DNA from: Gautieria morchelliformis
Lineage: Eukaryota; Basidiomycota; Agaricomycetes; Gomphales; Gomphaceae
Direction of reading: 5' to 3'
Assembly: GCA_015179125.1 (NCBI GenBank)
Contig: WHVA01000008.1
Coordinates: 1-64,000, forward strand
Length of the DNA stretch: 64,000 bases
Both the position numbers and the translations under genes were made by a program. Below, piece by piece: positions 44,649-56,388 of this stretch. The first letter of the stretch is position 1. Each line of letters starts with the position of its first letter. Below the pieces are notes generated by a model. It was not told the origin of the DNA and did no database searches. It saw nothing but the letters and a program-made list of their open reading frames with translations.

Positions 44649-46216
44649 ATGACCACTCCACCCAGCGCCATGCCTGTGGAGGCTGATGAGCGACAACCCT
44701 TGTTGACCCCCCAGGCCTCCACTGTGGCACACGATGCGGCGCTAGAGGATTTTGATGGTAATCTGGGACAGTCCGAGGCAATTGTGCCTCCTAAGAAGAC
44801 GCGTAGCAAGGTCCAGATAGCCTGGTATATCCTGTTGACTCTGTTATCTGCCTTTGTGCTTGCGGTATTCATCAAAGGCTGGATTGATGCGGACGATGTC
44901 GACGTGCGTAAAAGGATAGCACTACTGCGGGGTTCTTCTTTCCATTAATGAGAACCTAGTTTGACCTCGGTGCTGCGTTAAAGAGCGCTTTGGGCGGTGG
45001 ATTGAGTGGGGCTGCAGGTGCTTGGAGTATCTCACTGTCCTTTCCTGATGTTTACATGCCCGCTCAGCCATGGTGCTGCAAGTCCTACTCCTGATGGTGC
45101 GTTTCGTCTCCCATTGGCTCAGTGAGATGTTTATTGATTGAACCCTCAGCCTCTCCGTACAGTGATGAACTTCCAGTACCGTGAGCCTTGTGCATTCTTT
45201 TCAGGAGCCATAGCTGACTTTAGTAGGCTTCGGAATGACCACCACTGTTGCCATTAAGACCTTGTACGCCGACGGTGGCTACGGGCGATACTACCAAGGA
45301 CTCGGTGCAGCTTTAATACAAGGTGGGAACTATTCATTCTTGCGCTTGGCGCAGACACGAACCCCCAGCTAGGTCCAGTGGCACGGTTTGGAGACACGGC
45401 AGCGAATGCTGGAATTTTGGCCCTTCTTACTTCAAACAAGTACATGAACAAACTCCCTGCGTTTATCAAGACCATATTCGCAAGTCTGGCTGCTGCATGC
45501 TTCAGGATGATCCTCACACCTGTGGATACACTCAAAGTACGCTTCGATCTCAATTTCTGGTGCTTAGCCGACTCATGGGAGTCATTTTCAGACCACACTC
45601 CAAACGCAGGGTCGGCCTGGATGGGGTATTTTGAAGCGAAGGGTGAGTCTGGGGCAGACATGTCAGAGTCGTCCTTGATTGTGCTCTAGATCAAGCAGTA
45701 CGGCATCACCACACTGTGGTATGGTGCAGTCGCTACCGCGGCAGCTACTTTCGTCGGACATTACCCTTGGTAATAAATCCCTGGATGCGTGTCGCAATGT
45801 CCAGTCTGATATCGTGCTGTCGCTTGTAGGTTTGCAACTTACAACACGCTCGACGAACACCTCCCAGAGCCTGATACGCTCCTCCAGCAGCTGGCACGAC
45901 AAGCCTTCATTGGTTTCGTTGCTAGCGTCATTAGCGACTCCGTGAGCAACAGCTTACGGGTTGTTAAGACATACCGACAAGTTGACGTGGAGCGCGTCAC
46001 CTACTGTGAGTCTCGCTCCCCACTGATACCCTCTGAAGTTCGTTCCATATTCATGATGCTCATCCGCCGGCCCTACTAGACGAAGCTGCACGTCGTGTTG
46101 TCGCCCAGGATGGTTACCTTGGCCTGTTCGGTCGCGGACTCAAGACCCGCATTCTTGCCAACGGGTTGCAAGGCCTCATGTTCTCTATTTTATGGAAGCT
46201 ATTCTTAGATCTGTGA
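44649..46216 (+). CDS. Divergent mitochondrial-carrier-like membrane protein
   Basis: Ten exons with short GT-AG introns splice to an intact protein of about 350 residues. A cytosolic head (MTTPPSAMPVEADERQPLL) precedes a membrane segment (WYILLTLLSAFVLAVFIKG). The main body carries GGGLSGAAAMVLQVLL, LRTVMNFQY, GYGRYYQGLGAALIQGP, and the carrier signature LTPVDTLK, matching Px[DE]xx[KR]; later LWYGAVATAAATFVGHYPW and GLFGRGLKTRI match carrier repeat ends. Solute carriers of this superfamily have three such repeats in the inner mitochondrial membrane; this protein has an extra N-terminal helix. Substrate unknown. The stop is at 46214-46216. Confidence 0.82.
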
Positions 46217-46684
46217 GCACATGTTCTAACTAAGCTGTGCTGTGTCTGACAGTTGTACAGATGGGACCAGAACACAAAGGCGTAGATGATATTCAGTTGG
46301 ATGCTATTCAGACCTGGGTTAGATTCCGACATTGAGATACCGGGATCCTCTTGATGTACCATGAACTTCAGACGTGGGTTATATACTGGGATGCGTGATG
46401 TACCTAGAACTTCAATACCTTTTCGGACGACTTCTATCAAATCTGACATCGAAGTTTCCTTAAGAGTGAAGCCACACATCAGATTTAGAACCCAACCAAT
46501 AGAATAAGCATGTAATAAATAAGATGATCTACAGAGTCCAGTATTCAGATGCCGATTCTATGCAATACCCGATGAATGTTGAGACGAAAGTGAGGCTCAA
46601 AAGCGAATGAGTGTCATAGCTAATATGGAATGATCGATGAGATGATATGACGGTCCTAGCAATCGCTAGGCTTTCTGCTTTTTA
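46217..46684. other. Intergenic
   Basis: Convergent spacer. A diverged direct repeat (ACTTCAGACGTGGGTTATAT and TTCAGACCTGGGTTAGATT) lies at 46300-46390. Confidence 0.45.
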
Positions 46685-47602
46685 CTACTGTTTGGGACAG
46701 AGATAAGCGGTATGTTTGCAAAAAGAAAACCGAGCAACCCACCGCCTTCGGCTCCAGAATTTCCACCCGGGCACCTTCTTAGCGTCACGATTCAGATCCT
46801 GTGCTGTAGCTGGCCACGAGTCACTCGATTTTCTTGGGGGCTGATGTCCCACTGATAGCATGTCAACCGACCGAGTATCCGATTGACGATCCTCGAACCG
46901 TTCGCTGACTTCAATGTGGGGTTCTTCGTCACGCTGATCATCAGGGGGCGGAGGACTGGGGGAATGGGTCCGAGAAAGAGACGACCGCGGTGGCTGCCCT
47001 ACGACGACAGATGCCTAGTCAGCAGCAGCGACGATCAGCTCAATTGGGCGCTCACAAGGTGTGGTTGAGTATTGGCCATCATCCAGGTGATACGATGGCG
47101 AATAGCGCATACTCGGTCTCTGCTCCAGTGGAATTACTCCAAACTCCATGCTAGATAGTGCGAGGCTTGCGCGCCTGCTGTCCGCGGAGTTGTAGGACTT
47201 TGGGTGGGACGGACGCAAGATGGAAGGCAGGCGCATTGGTAGTTGGGGTTCATGCTGGGTGAAATGTCTCAGCTCCGGTGCACTGTAAACCCGACTGTGT
47301 CCCAATGGCACCGGTAGAAGATCGTCGTACGGATTAGGAAACTCCTCGACACTGGCAGGTTCGTCTTGGTTGCTCATAAGAGCGACCATGGTGGGATCCA
47401 CAGGGCTGTCCTGAGGCTCGGGCGTGAGTGGATTAATATTTGATGGTGAGCTGCTCGAATCCCAGCTGGAGCGCGGCACGTTGGTTGGTACTGCCGGATC
47501 TGAGGGATCGTCGAGCACGGCGAATTCGTCACCGTCAACAAGATCTAGTAGGGAGCTATCCGTTCTGTTGGAGGTCGTATCCACTTCATCTGGGGTGGTC
47601 AT
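46685..47602 (-). CDS. Ser/Pro-rich protein of unknown function
   Basis: Two exons joined by a 57-bp intron (46999-47055) with a clear donor (GTGAGC) and branch-like CTGCTGAC; removing it also removes an in-frame TAG. ATG at 47602 (MTTPDEVDTTSNRTDSSLLD), stop at 46685-46687. The protein is about 285 residues, acidic and Ser/Pro-rich, probably disordered, with a basic/aromatic end (KKVPGWKFWSRRRW) that could bind membrane or another protein. No domain recognised. The coding strand is open over the full length and the intron is typical, so I think it is real. Confidence 0.65.
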
Positions 47603-49419
47603 GGTCGTAGAGTGAACGGTTTTTTGCGAGACTCCACATAAATCGATTAATCCGTGCGCGCCGTATAACGCATGGCGGTGTCCGAAAAGCGGCACTGCAA
47701 ATGCTGCGCATCATTCATCAAACCCTTATTAATATCTACAGCCAGGCGGCGTGAATTAGCCGAATATCCGTATGTTAATCTCCTTACCACCGCTGACCAT
47801 TAGGCCTTAGGTGTCGCGGCGAGTGTGTCACAAGCGCCGAACAGAGCCGGACGCTTGTACCATTGCAAGTAGACTGCCTGTATTTCAACCACGGCAGGAA
47901 ATGTGATTTCACCCTCGTACACAATGATTCGGTTCACTGCCGTATCCTCTAACGGCACCGTGCGTCAAAGCGCTCTCGCGACGATCACTACTTAATCTGA
48001 ACATCAGTTTGTTGCTTTCCTCCGCGAGCGCTGCTAACACTATGTATCCTAGATCTCGGTACCTGGAGATGGTGGATTGTTTACAGTAATGTGAGTCAGA
48101 CTCGATTTTCTTTCAGATGAGAGAGAAACATCTATAGGCGGCTGTACAAGGTCACCTGCCAGTGTACCGCTTCACGAATATCCTTAGGGGCCACAAGCAG
48201 TTTCCACCTGATCCGCACCACTCACGGTGCCAGCGTACCCTGGCTCGTACAAGTTCAGTCTAAATCCTGGCTCTGCAAATAAATCCTCAACTGAGGTCAC
48301 AGACAGCGGGATGCGCTTCAATTGGACGAAGAGGCAGCACTTCCACAATGACCACAAAAATTGATATAGAAGCTTGGCGAGCGGGTAACGTGGATCAGAC
48401 GACGGTGAGTGTATCGACTAATTTTTGAACACGGGAACAGCTTGCTGGGCTTTCCTTTAGAACAGCGTAAGCGTTGTGTTACTTAACCCCTTTCCCCCCT
48501 TCTCAGGAGCCATATCTACCCTGCGTACGATCCCGTTTATGCACACCCATATGCCTGCTCGCCTCCAAGGAGCAACTCACCATCTCACCAAATAGACCAC
48601 CTTTTCTAACCAACGGACAGGCACCGCGTCGCCGGACATAGTACACACTCCCCGATTTCGACATGAAAATATGACATCGCCTAGATTTAACAGTGTGTTT
48701 GGTGAGTATATATGGCGGCTGGTGTCCGGGCAGAGTCCAACAATATTTTGTGTCGCTCTCGCATGAAGCATCTAAATAGATACATGTCAATAGCACCAGC
48801 CTGCGCTTGGCCAAGCCAAGATTCTAACTGGAAATCCTTCGGTAATACGCTAGATCCATAACGAGGAACACCAGGAGGAACACCAGGCGTGGGATACACC
48901 AATGATTGAGGGTGTACAACACGACCAAGATCGATCTTCACCCGGGCGACAGCATCCACCGCATGCAGTCCGCCATAAGTTCATTAGATTCCGACCACGA
49001 GCATGGATCATTCAATTGAAACCTAGTAGTTTCTCGGACCTCATTTTATCAAAGATGTCAGATGCTCTGTAGCATCGCCCCAGCTCTCATGCTTTCGTCT
49101 AAGCTACGAGCGCCATTAACGTACGCGTGACATGCCTGCCGCCGAGGCGTGAATCTTCAACCCAAGACGAAGCTGGCCATCCTTTGTACAAGCAGCTTAT
49201 CAAGTTATGAGTATTGCAGAGCAATATTTATATCTCATCAGCGGCTAAGGTACAATTTCCTGTCAACGTCTGAGAGCTCTAGTGAGGAGTTCAAATTAAC
49301 TTCAATGGAATAGTAATTTGATTGACCTCAACATGTTTTTTTGAGCTTCACCCCCAACACTGAGTGTGATTACAGCACCGGCTCTGCTTCCGAGTTCGGA
49401 TCTCCCCCACAGAAACACC
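47603..49419. other. 1.8 kb with no recognised gene
   Basis: A minus-strand frame at 48687-48959 (HPQSLVYPTPGVPPGVPRYG) is Pro-rich and could be part of a gene, but I cannot extend it by splicing. The rest shows nothing. Confidence 0.4.
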
Positions 49420-50043
49420 CTAGGCAGACACGAGGACATTATTAGGATGCTCCGAGATATGTAAGTTGTCCAAAGCGTCGTGGAATCGCTCAGAGTCGTC
49501 CTCGCTATCAGCCGCGTCTGATTCCTGGCCCTGGTCCTTTTGACTATCCTCAGAGTCCTCGGAACTCTCACCTCCACTTTCCACGCCATCGTCATCTTCG
49601 TCCTCGTCCTCGTCCTGATACTCTAGCTAGAGTGCGAGGGTTACGAGTGTGTCAGCAGTTAGTTAAGGGGAAGAAGTGTAAATGAGAACTAGTAGACAGG
49701 CGACCGACACGATCGTACATCCACCTCACAGCAATAAACCGTTCCCCAACTCACCGGGTCATAGACTACCCGAATCACCAGGCTACAGCTTGGACATGTC
49801 GCGATATCCTCGTACGCCCTGAGCTGCTCCCGTGAAATCTCGAAGCGATCTCCGCAGGGGCAAGGATAGTGATATACTCTCTTTTCCTGGAAGAATGGGT
49901 TGTGAGGTGAACAGGAAGCACGGATGAACAAGAATAAATAGCGAGGCGGTGGAGCAGTAGAGATGGACCACAGAACAACAGCAAAGACGCACGTCGTCCC
50001 AAACCATATCTTCAATCTCAACTTCGTCGTAATACGCTCCCAT
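49420..50043 (-). CDS. DPH3: Diphthamide biosynthesis protein 3 (DPH3), CSL zinc finger
   Basis: Three exons: 50043-49993 ([17 protein letters not shown]), 49886-49755 ([33 protein letters not shown]) and 49626-49420. The CPCG and CPSCS cysteine pairs form the CSL zinc finger. DPH3 supplies electrons to the Dph1-Dph2 radical enzyme in the first step of diphthamide formation on elongation factor 2 and also supports Elongator. The protein is about 129 residues; the last exon adds a long acidic tail ([17 protein letters not shown] and more) beyond the usual roughly 80-residue core. It is divergent from the Whi2-like gene with 156 bp between the starts. Confidence 0.93.
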
Positions 50044-50199
50044 TATACTTTTCTTATTCTTAACTGGTGGTAGTGGCGGAGACGGAGCGGAGTCAAAGAT
50101 GTTCGGATACTGGACCCACAGCACCACACACTCCAGCGTGGGTGTGCGTCTTTCCTTCCTCCCTATCTCTTGTTTCGTGCTACATCTCACCCCGGTATC
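50044..50199. promoter_or_regulatory. Bidirectional promoter, DPH3 / Whi2-like gene
   Basis: Only 156 bp separates the two divergent ATGs. GC-rich in the middle; no clear TATA. Confidence 0.75.
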
Positions 50200-51455
50200 A
50201 TGGCCGCCGTATCGTCCAATCCCATAACGCAAGTCTCACAAACCCTTCCCCAGCCAAACTTACAACCGCAGTTGCTCACGCGGCTCCAGCTCGATCTGCG
50301 CGGCGCCCGCTTTAACGTGGACCGCGAGACGATCATGAACCTCCCAGAGTCCGTGCTCCTATGCCTTTTTCCAAATGGCCTCGTGCTGAGCAGGCAGAGC
50401 GTGGCGCTGTCGGATGGGGGCGATGAGGAAGACGACGAAGTGTACGGAGTCGATGTGCGTGTTTGCCACGTTTTCTGTCCCGTACAGTTCAGGCACAAGT
50501 CATGCTCCGTATTTCTTATGCGCTTCTGTGCACACAGTTTGATCCAGAGTGCTTCGGCTTTGTTCTCTCTTTCTTCCGCACTGCCGCCGACACATTCTAC
50601 GGCACGTCTACCAATCCTGGGCTACTCGCCCTTCAGCAACATCTCATCGACACCATCCCCTCTCCTCCCTCATCCGACTTCCAGTCGCCCTCTCAAAATC
50701 CCCTGCTTACAAAACAGGCTATAATCGTCCTCCGGGAAGAGCTTGAATATTTTGCAATCCCCCACGTGGCGGCGCAGAGCGCACCGATGAGCATGGAGCA
50801 GCTAATGATGCTATGCTGAATTTGAAGCGCGCCTGTGGGCAGAATTTATTGGAGAAGCGCACCATCTTTACTGCGCTGCAGAGGAATGTGAACAAGGAAA
50901 ATAATGTGGCAGAGCAACATCTAATTGATATGCTGTGTCAGAGGTGAGATATATCTCTAATGACCTGTTAAATTCTCTCTCACTCTGTCAAACAACAATC
51001 TACGCCTGGACTCAAATTGCTGCTCACTCGTTATACAGTGGATTCGACCGAGATGACGTTTGGGGCTACCGCGCTCTGGAACCGTCGCGATGTTGTATTT
51101 CCTCGATTGCACTCGTACTCCTCAAAACGGGCATCACCCACAATCCCAGTGCGGCAAACAGGGACGATAAGGTTGCTGTCGATTATGTGCAGATGTCAAC
51201 CGCGCAGAAGTTGCTATTGTTTTGGAGGAAGCCTGCTGTGTGTTTTCTCTGCTGGTCATAATTTGCCTGCCAGCTGATATGGTTCTGGCAGAGAAAATGC
51301 TGGTGGGACGGCGTTGACGTCGACCTCGCGCATGAAGGGGGATCAGAACACATTGTCAAGCTCTGGGCACGTCGGGTCTGGACTCTTGAGCTGAGCCTGG
51401 TACGTTTGCACCATATGTTCTTCAGCTGTTACTTACTATTTGCTGGTAGGTTTGA
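50200..51455 (+). CDS. Whi2-like BTB/POZ domain protein (phosphatase-regulator family)
   Basis: Five exons: 50200-50454, 50538-50943, 51039-51237, 51292-51399, 51450-51455. The BTB-like core contains RLQLDLRGARFNVDRETIMN, LPESVLLCLFPNGLVLSRQS and FDPECFGFVLSFFRTAADTF; later LREELEYFAIP, EKRTIFTALQRNVNKENNVA, ALEPSRCCISSIALVLLKTG and AQKLLLFWRKPARKCWWDG. In yeast Whi2 works with Psr1/Psr2 phosphatases in stress and nutrient signalling; conservation here suggests a similar role. A single-base gap at about 50784 (in SAP/DEHG) breaks an otherwise perfectly preserved frame, so this is either a recent mutation or a sequence error. I list it as a gene. Confidence 0.82.
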
Positions 51456-53530
51456 CCTTTTAACTCTGTTATTTGGTTCCATTGTCTCGGCCCTCCACCC
51501 TTGCACGCCCCCATATCCACGACTTTCCCGTACCGCCTGACACCTTATCCGCCTTCAACGTTACCTTTCGTTTCATTTTTGCTGCTTTGCTGCATACTTG
51601 CAATCCTGGATACCCCCGCAATGGAATGACGATGGCAATGATATAATTGATATACTGCATGCAATGATTTAGTAGGTTGTTAAACCGAGCGATGAATAAT
51701 GTTCTGGGGGAGGCGTGTCTTGCAGCAGTGGAGTGGACTCCTACTTTAGGTCAGGCGTTACTCCCGTGGGATGATTGGATTGCCAAATCGACATTCCTTT
51801 GCCTACTCACTATCTTTGACTCCCTATGACACGTGAGATTGTGGGATATACCGGTACTTGTAGGAGGATGACAGTCTCGTCGCAAGGTTGTCACGCTGAG
51901 ATATTGAAAGTGGACTCGGAGACCAGGGTTGACGCGGACGACTGCACCGGTGACAATGTTGAGCAGAGTCAAACAGGCTCAGAAGTCCTGCAGAAAGCCA
52001 AAAGAAATAACAGCAGGACATTGAGGTTGCTCGACAGTGAAAAAATCAATTCAATGTTTGCGATCCTTGCTGGACTCGGCCTTCCGAGTCGCCGTACTCC
52101 ACTGCTATTGTTGAATCACCAAACTTCACCTGTGTCAACTGGGTACACACTCACCTACGCATCTTCCCCTCTTAATTCACCAAGATATCCACCTTATCGA
52201 AACCATACTCACACCTCTGTGCTTCAAGGTGAGGCTCCCTTTCGAATATCACCCCGCTCGTGGCCGTTATGTTATTGGGGTTCTTGTTGAAGTACCTGCC
52301 TGTCTCGTTGATGTCGAGATGGGGAGGATGCTGGCCATTCAGACGAGCGAGATAGCCTGTGGGTGTTGGCATCTCCAGAACGAACGAGCGAAAGCTGGCA
52401 AGTCAAGAAACGTTATAAGAGACCAATCTCGTACATGATCCGATTAATCTTCATCCAATCATGACACGCGATGAGCTCCCCGCTGAATGTTCTTTCCACA
52501 GGATTCAGCCCAGTGAAGACTATTATTGAACCATTGGGACTAAAATGGCTAAGTCACCCAGGTTGCCGGTGGCTTGTGACCGCCTGCCACAGAACATACA
52601 CACCCTCGTATTACTGCTCAGGAACCTGCGAGCAACATTAACTATAGTGATGATGGGTGCAGGAACTGGTTAATACCCATCATTTACCTATCCGACTCCA
52701 GGTGCCACGCGCCATGTAAATTGCTGCATGAAGTATCAACGAAGTATACTATACAGGCTACTACAGTACTAGTGAAGATCGCAACGAGGTGGAGTTATGT
52801 CATGTCGGGTCGAGTCATGCGGACAAAGGTAAGGTGATCGTCACCTTCCTTCTTTATGAGCTGTGTGTCCTTGCGACCTCGAGGCTCGAGGTGTTTGGTC
52901 ATTAACTAACCTGGCTTGATGATAATTGATCAGCTTGAACTTGAAATATTCAAGGTTAGCTTCGATTGGACTCCATCCAATGCGCAGGACAGACGCTAGT
53001 ACTTGCATATTGGCAATTCTTGGCAATTCTCTCACAAGGCTGCGCACGTCATACAGTATCTGATTTTGGCGACATGACATGTATGCCATATCACTACTCT
53101 GACATATATACTGAAAATGGCCAGTATATGAATTATATTCGAACTTAGACTGTCTCTCAAGATTCTATTTGCACAGAGACTATCGACTAATGATTATTAT
53201 ACTTCAATGTCTCAGGTAAGTCCTTTAATGGTGCATGACTATCTACTCGACCACCTTATTTAAGGAAGCGACGCAATAGAAGCCGGCCCCCGAAGATTGA
53301 TTACTTTCACTCCCGATGGCCACCCACCCGCAGACCGTACTCTTCTCACTGCGCTGATCTTACTAGACTGCGAACCAATTTCAGTCACCGTTTCAACTCG
53401 GAAGTGACAACCTCGACATACTGAAGATCAGTACTACTGCGCAGGCAGCTTTCACTTTACTGCGATAATCTTGTGCTGTTGCTTATAAGGGCCAGTTCGA
53501 TGACTCCTAACTGTATCAGCCCATATCATA
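51456..53530. other. 2 kb with no recognised gene
   Basis: A plus-strand frame at 52229-52438 (RLPFEYHPARGRYVIGVLVE) looks protein-like but I cannot connect it. Upstream of the next gene, TTATTTAAGG at about 53258 may be a TATA element. Confidence 0.4.
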
Positions 53531-54415
53531 ATGCATTGTCTCGGCATCGCCATCATCATAAGCTGCTTCACACTGGAGAATATTGTGTCAGCTTCTGGTA
53601 TTGATCCCTTCCCTGTCCCATTTTCCTCTTCTTTCTTGGAGCCTACGCCTCCGCTGATACCAAATGAATTCAAGGCAAATTATATGCAGGTAAGAACTCA
53701 TCATCTCTGTAATTATTCAAAGAATCACGGACCATTATATATATCAGCTCAAATATGATGCCACCGGCATAAATCACCCTGTGGCTGGTTTCGTTTGTAT
53801 TCGCTATTTAAATTATAATAGTGTATTCACTAAATGCACTGTAGGCCTACTACTCACCGTCACAGAAAAAGATCCGTTTTGATGGCTCAGACGCTGATGG
53901 GTTGGTTAGCTCACTCTTTGACTTCGGGAATGTTTCTGCCCCAGGGCAAATCAGCAACAGACAACTTGTATTCACCGGTGGAGTGAAGCAGTCACAGTCA
54001 TCATGTTTCTCAGATTTGTAAGTGTGTCGCGCTATTCCCTCGTGGGCCAACGACTCAGTCAGTGGCATAACAGCGTCGTTCCCGGGGAAATGCTGTTTGC
54101 ACAAGACGTGCTTAATTCTACCCAAGCTGTCTTCATCGGTATCCAACTGGACTCTTTGTACGGTCCACTTAACGCATGGCAGCTTCAGGTATGCTTGTTC
54201 ATGCAAGTAACAGCTCACCGGCAGCTCACCGTCACTGGCAGTTGCCAAATCTGACCTCTGTCCTGGTAACATTATATCTGGATGGCAACAACACCCTCGT
54301 TAGGCAGGACTTTTCAGCGCCTGGGCAATCTGCAAGAACATTTGTAACAACACGTTTCTTCAATATTGTCCAAGGGCCAATCGATCCGGTCGCTTTCGAG
54401 ACGGATTGTGCATAG
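53531..54415 (+). CDS. Secreted protein of unknown function
   Basis: Five exons with short introns (first 53690 to about 53744, a second starting GTTTGT near 53798, others near 54018-54058 and 54190-54240) splice to an open frame of roughly 230 residues. The N-terminus (MHCLGIAIIISCFTLENIVS) is a likely signal peptide, followed by a proline-rich start and LKYDATGINHPVAGF, RFDGSDADGLVSSLFDFGN and WQLQLPNLTSVLVTLYL. Several NxS/T sites suggest glycosylation. The style recalls ependymin-like secreted proteins, but I cannot confirm a family. The stop is at 54413-54415. Confidence 0.7.
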
Positions 54416-55461
54416 GAAAGTGGAACTTACTAAACTTGTGCTGAGAGCAGTTCGATATCACGGTTGTTAAACAAGGACTTTAAACATAGATATTTATGAT
54501 ACTGGTAGAGCTGACTGTAAGCACCTCTTTAGGCTTTCAGCGCGATGGTGCCCACCATGATGGGACAGGGTATGAGCCTCCAGGTCGACTGGGTCGTGGT
54601 TGAAACCACGTGTATTTGATGTTGATGCACTGCGTACGGTTGTTCCATCTGCTTACATTCATTGACCGGGGCGCCAAGTTCACACCGAGATAAGCAACTC
54701 CGCCCGTCAACGTACTGTATTCTGAATCCCTCGCTTCAAAAATGTGAATATTCCGAATTCTACCCTGGAGGTAGTACTGGCAAATGTATCGGAAATCCGC
54801 GGAACATCGATGTATATGGGAATTAAGGCCCGGCCCGTTGATCCTTGTGGAGCAAGGCTATATATTATGGGTCCCTTCATGACATTAATGTCTATCAATA
54901 GATCAAGGAGGATCACGATGAAGTTGTATGTAGCCTATGGATGTGAGCGAACAAAGTGAGACCCGCTAGCTTTGGATCAGTTGAAGAATCCTGTGTATGC
55001 TGTGATGCTCGAAACTCGCTCATGTATGCATTTAGTCCGATGACACATAGTTTACGTTTCGGCAATCGAAGAGTAATTTCATCCAACTCAAAAGGTAGAT
55101 GGCGTCGGCTGCCCAAATCTTGAGCTCATGCATGACACACATCACAAGGACCCTGCGGTTGGCAGAATTTATTTAAAGTTAGGACCGATTTTCTTATTGA
55201 ACGCGCCAGGGATCGTTCGGACCGCATATACTCACGTCGCTTCGATCTCTCCTGGCGTGGTACCACAATATTTTTTCTTTAAATGAACACAAAATCTATT
55301 AGCCATGGCGGCGTCAAAAATGAGTAGCCTGCTACAGAGTTTCCTCTGCATACATGCATTAAGGATCAACGGTCGTGAAATAAAGAAGCAGGAGTAAATC
55401 ATGGAATGGAAGATTCATGGGCCTACAAACGTTTTGTTTCGTGATATATCATGCCCAGGCG
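54416..55461. other. Intergenic, 1 kb
   Basis: Short frames only. Nothing recognised. Confidence 0.45.
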
Positions 55462-56388
55462 TTAAGCATCTCGGGCTTTGAATCGACCTGCCCCGTTATG
55501 GACAAGTACGTGGGCGTTGGGGCTCGTGGAAGTGACGGGAGTGCACGCAGTTTTGTCCGCATTGACTTGGAAGTTAGCCTTACAGCGATCCACGACGCAG
55601 CGGCTATTCAAGCACGATACATCATGGACTCCGTGGATGGCAGTGCAATCAACACCGGTAGGATCCGTGGGGTGCAATGGAATGTCGCAACCCCCGCCTA
55701 CAATATCATCGAGCGTAAATAACTGATTGTAAAAAAAAACAGTAGGGGTCGTGAAATACGCACAGCTCCACAAGTTCTTGGATACGTCGACACACTCAAC
55801 CTCAAAACTGGATCTACCCCGAATTCTACAAACGCTCAAACCCTTTGCGCAAGTGGCGTCCCTCCCTGCGTCACGCTTGGCTCTTTGAGAGCTGCAAGAT
55901 GGGAAATTTCCACATACGCCGTTACACACGGTATAAGGGGGTTCGCAGACGCAGGAAGTGGGGTATGTCGGTGGATAAGGTGTAAACCCGTCGTTGCAGG
56001 TGAAATCGCACGGGTTAGAGTCGCATACAGGTACCGCGTGGGGGGGATATTTGCACTCCGTGTGGTCAGCAGCACTATTGATCTGCAGAATTTGAAATAA
56101 ATAAAGTATCACCCATGGATTCTAGCGACATACCAGTGCTTTAAGGGCATTGGTGACGACGCCCGTTCCATAAAGATTTACTGCGATCTTGAGCAGCGGA
56201 TTGGTGGAAAGCAGATTCGGAATGGCTGAGACGCAAATACAGAGGTCAAGTTTACCAAGTGTGAGGAGATCAGCATCGACGTTGGCGCAAACGTCGACCA
56301 AGGAGCGCTGGTGATATTGCTGAAGGGATTTCGCGCTGATGGACGCAGAAGCCGTTAGGCCAAATATCAAGGGACGTAGGAAACGCAT
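55462..56388 (-). CDS. CPL1/PriA-like secreted cysteine-rich protein
   Basis: Three exons (56388-56134, 56082-55764, 55697-55462) splice in frame to 269 residues. Signal peptide (MRFLRPLIFGLTASASIS), then VDVCANVDADLLTLGKLDLC, an EGF-like middle (VCDSNPCDFTCNDGF, CVCEPPYTVCNGVCGNFP), and the C-terminal CPL1 domain (CAKGLSVCRI, ECVDVSKNLWSCGGC, GVDCTAIHGVHDVSCLNSRC). Secreted proteins with this order are known as PriA in Lentinula, linked to fruiting stage, and Cpl1 in Cryptococcus. The dense cysteines indicate many disulfides. The molecular role is unclear. All introns are GT-AG and no break is seen. Confidence 0.88.
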
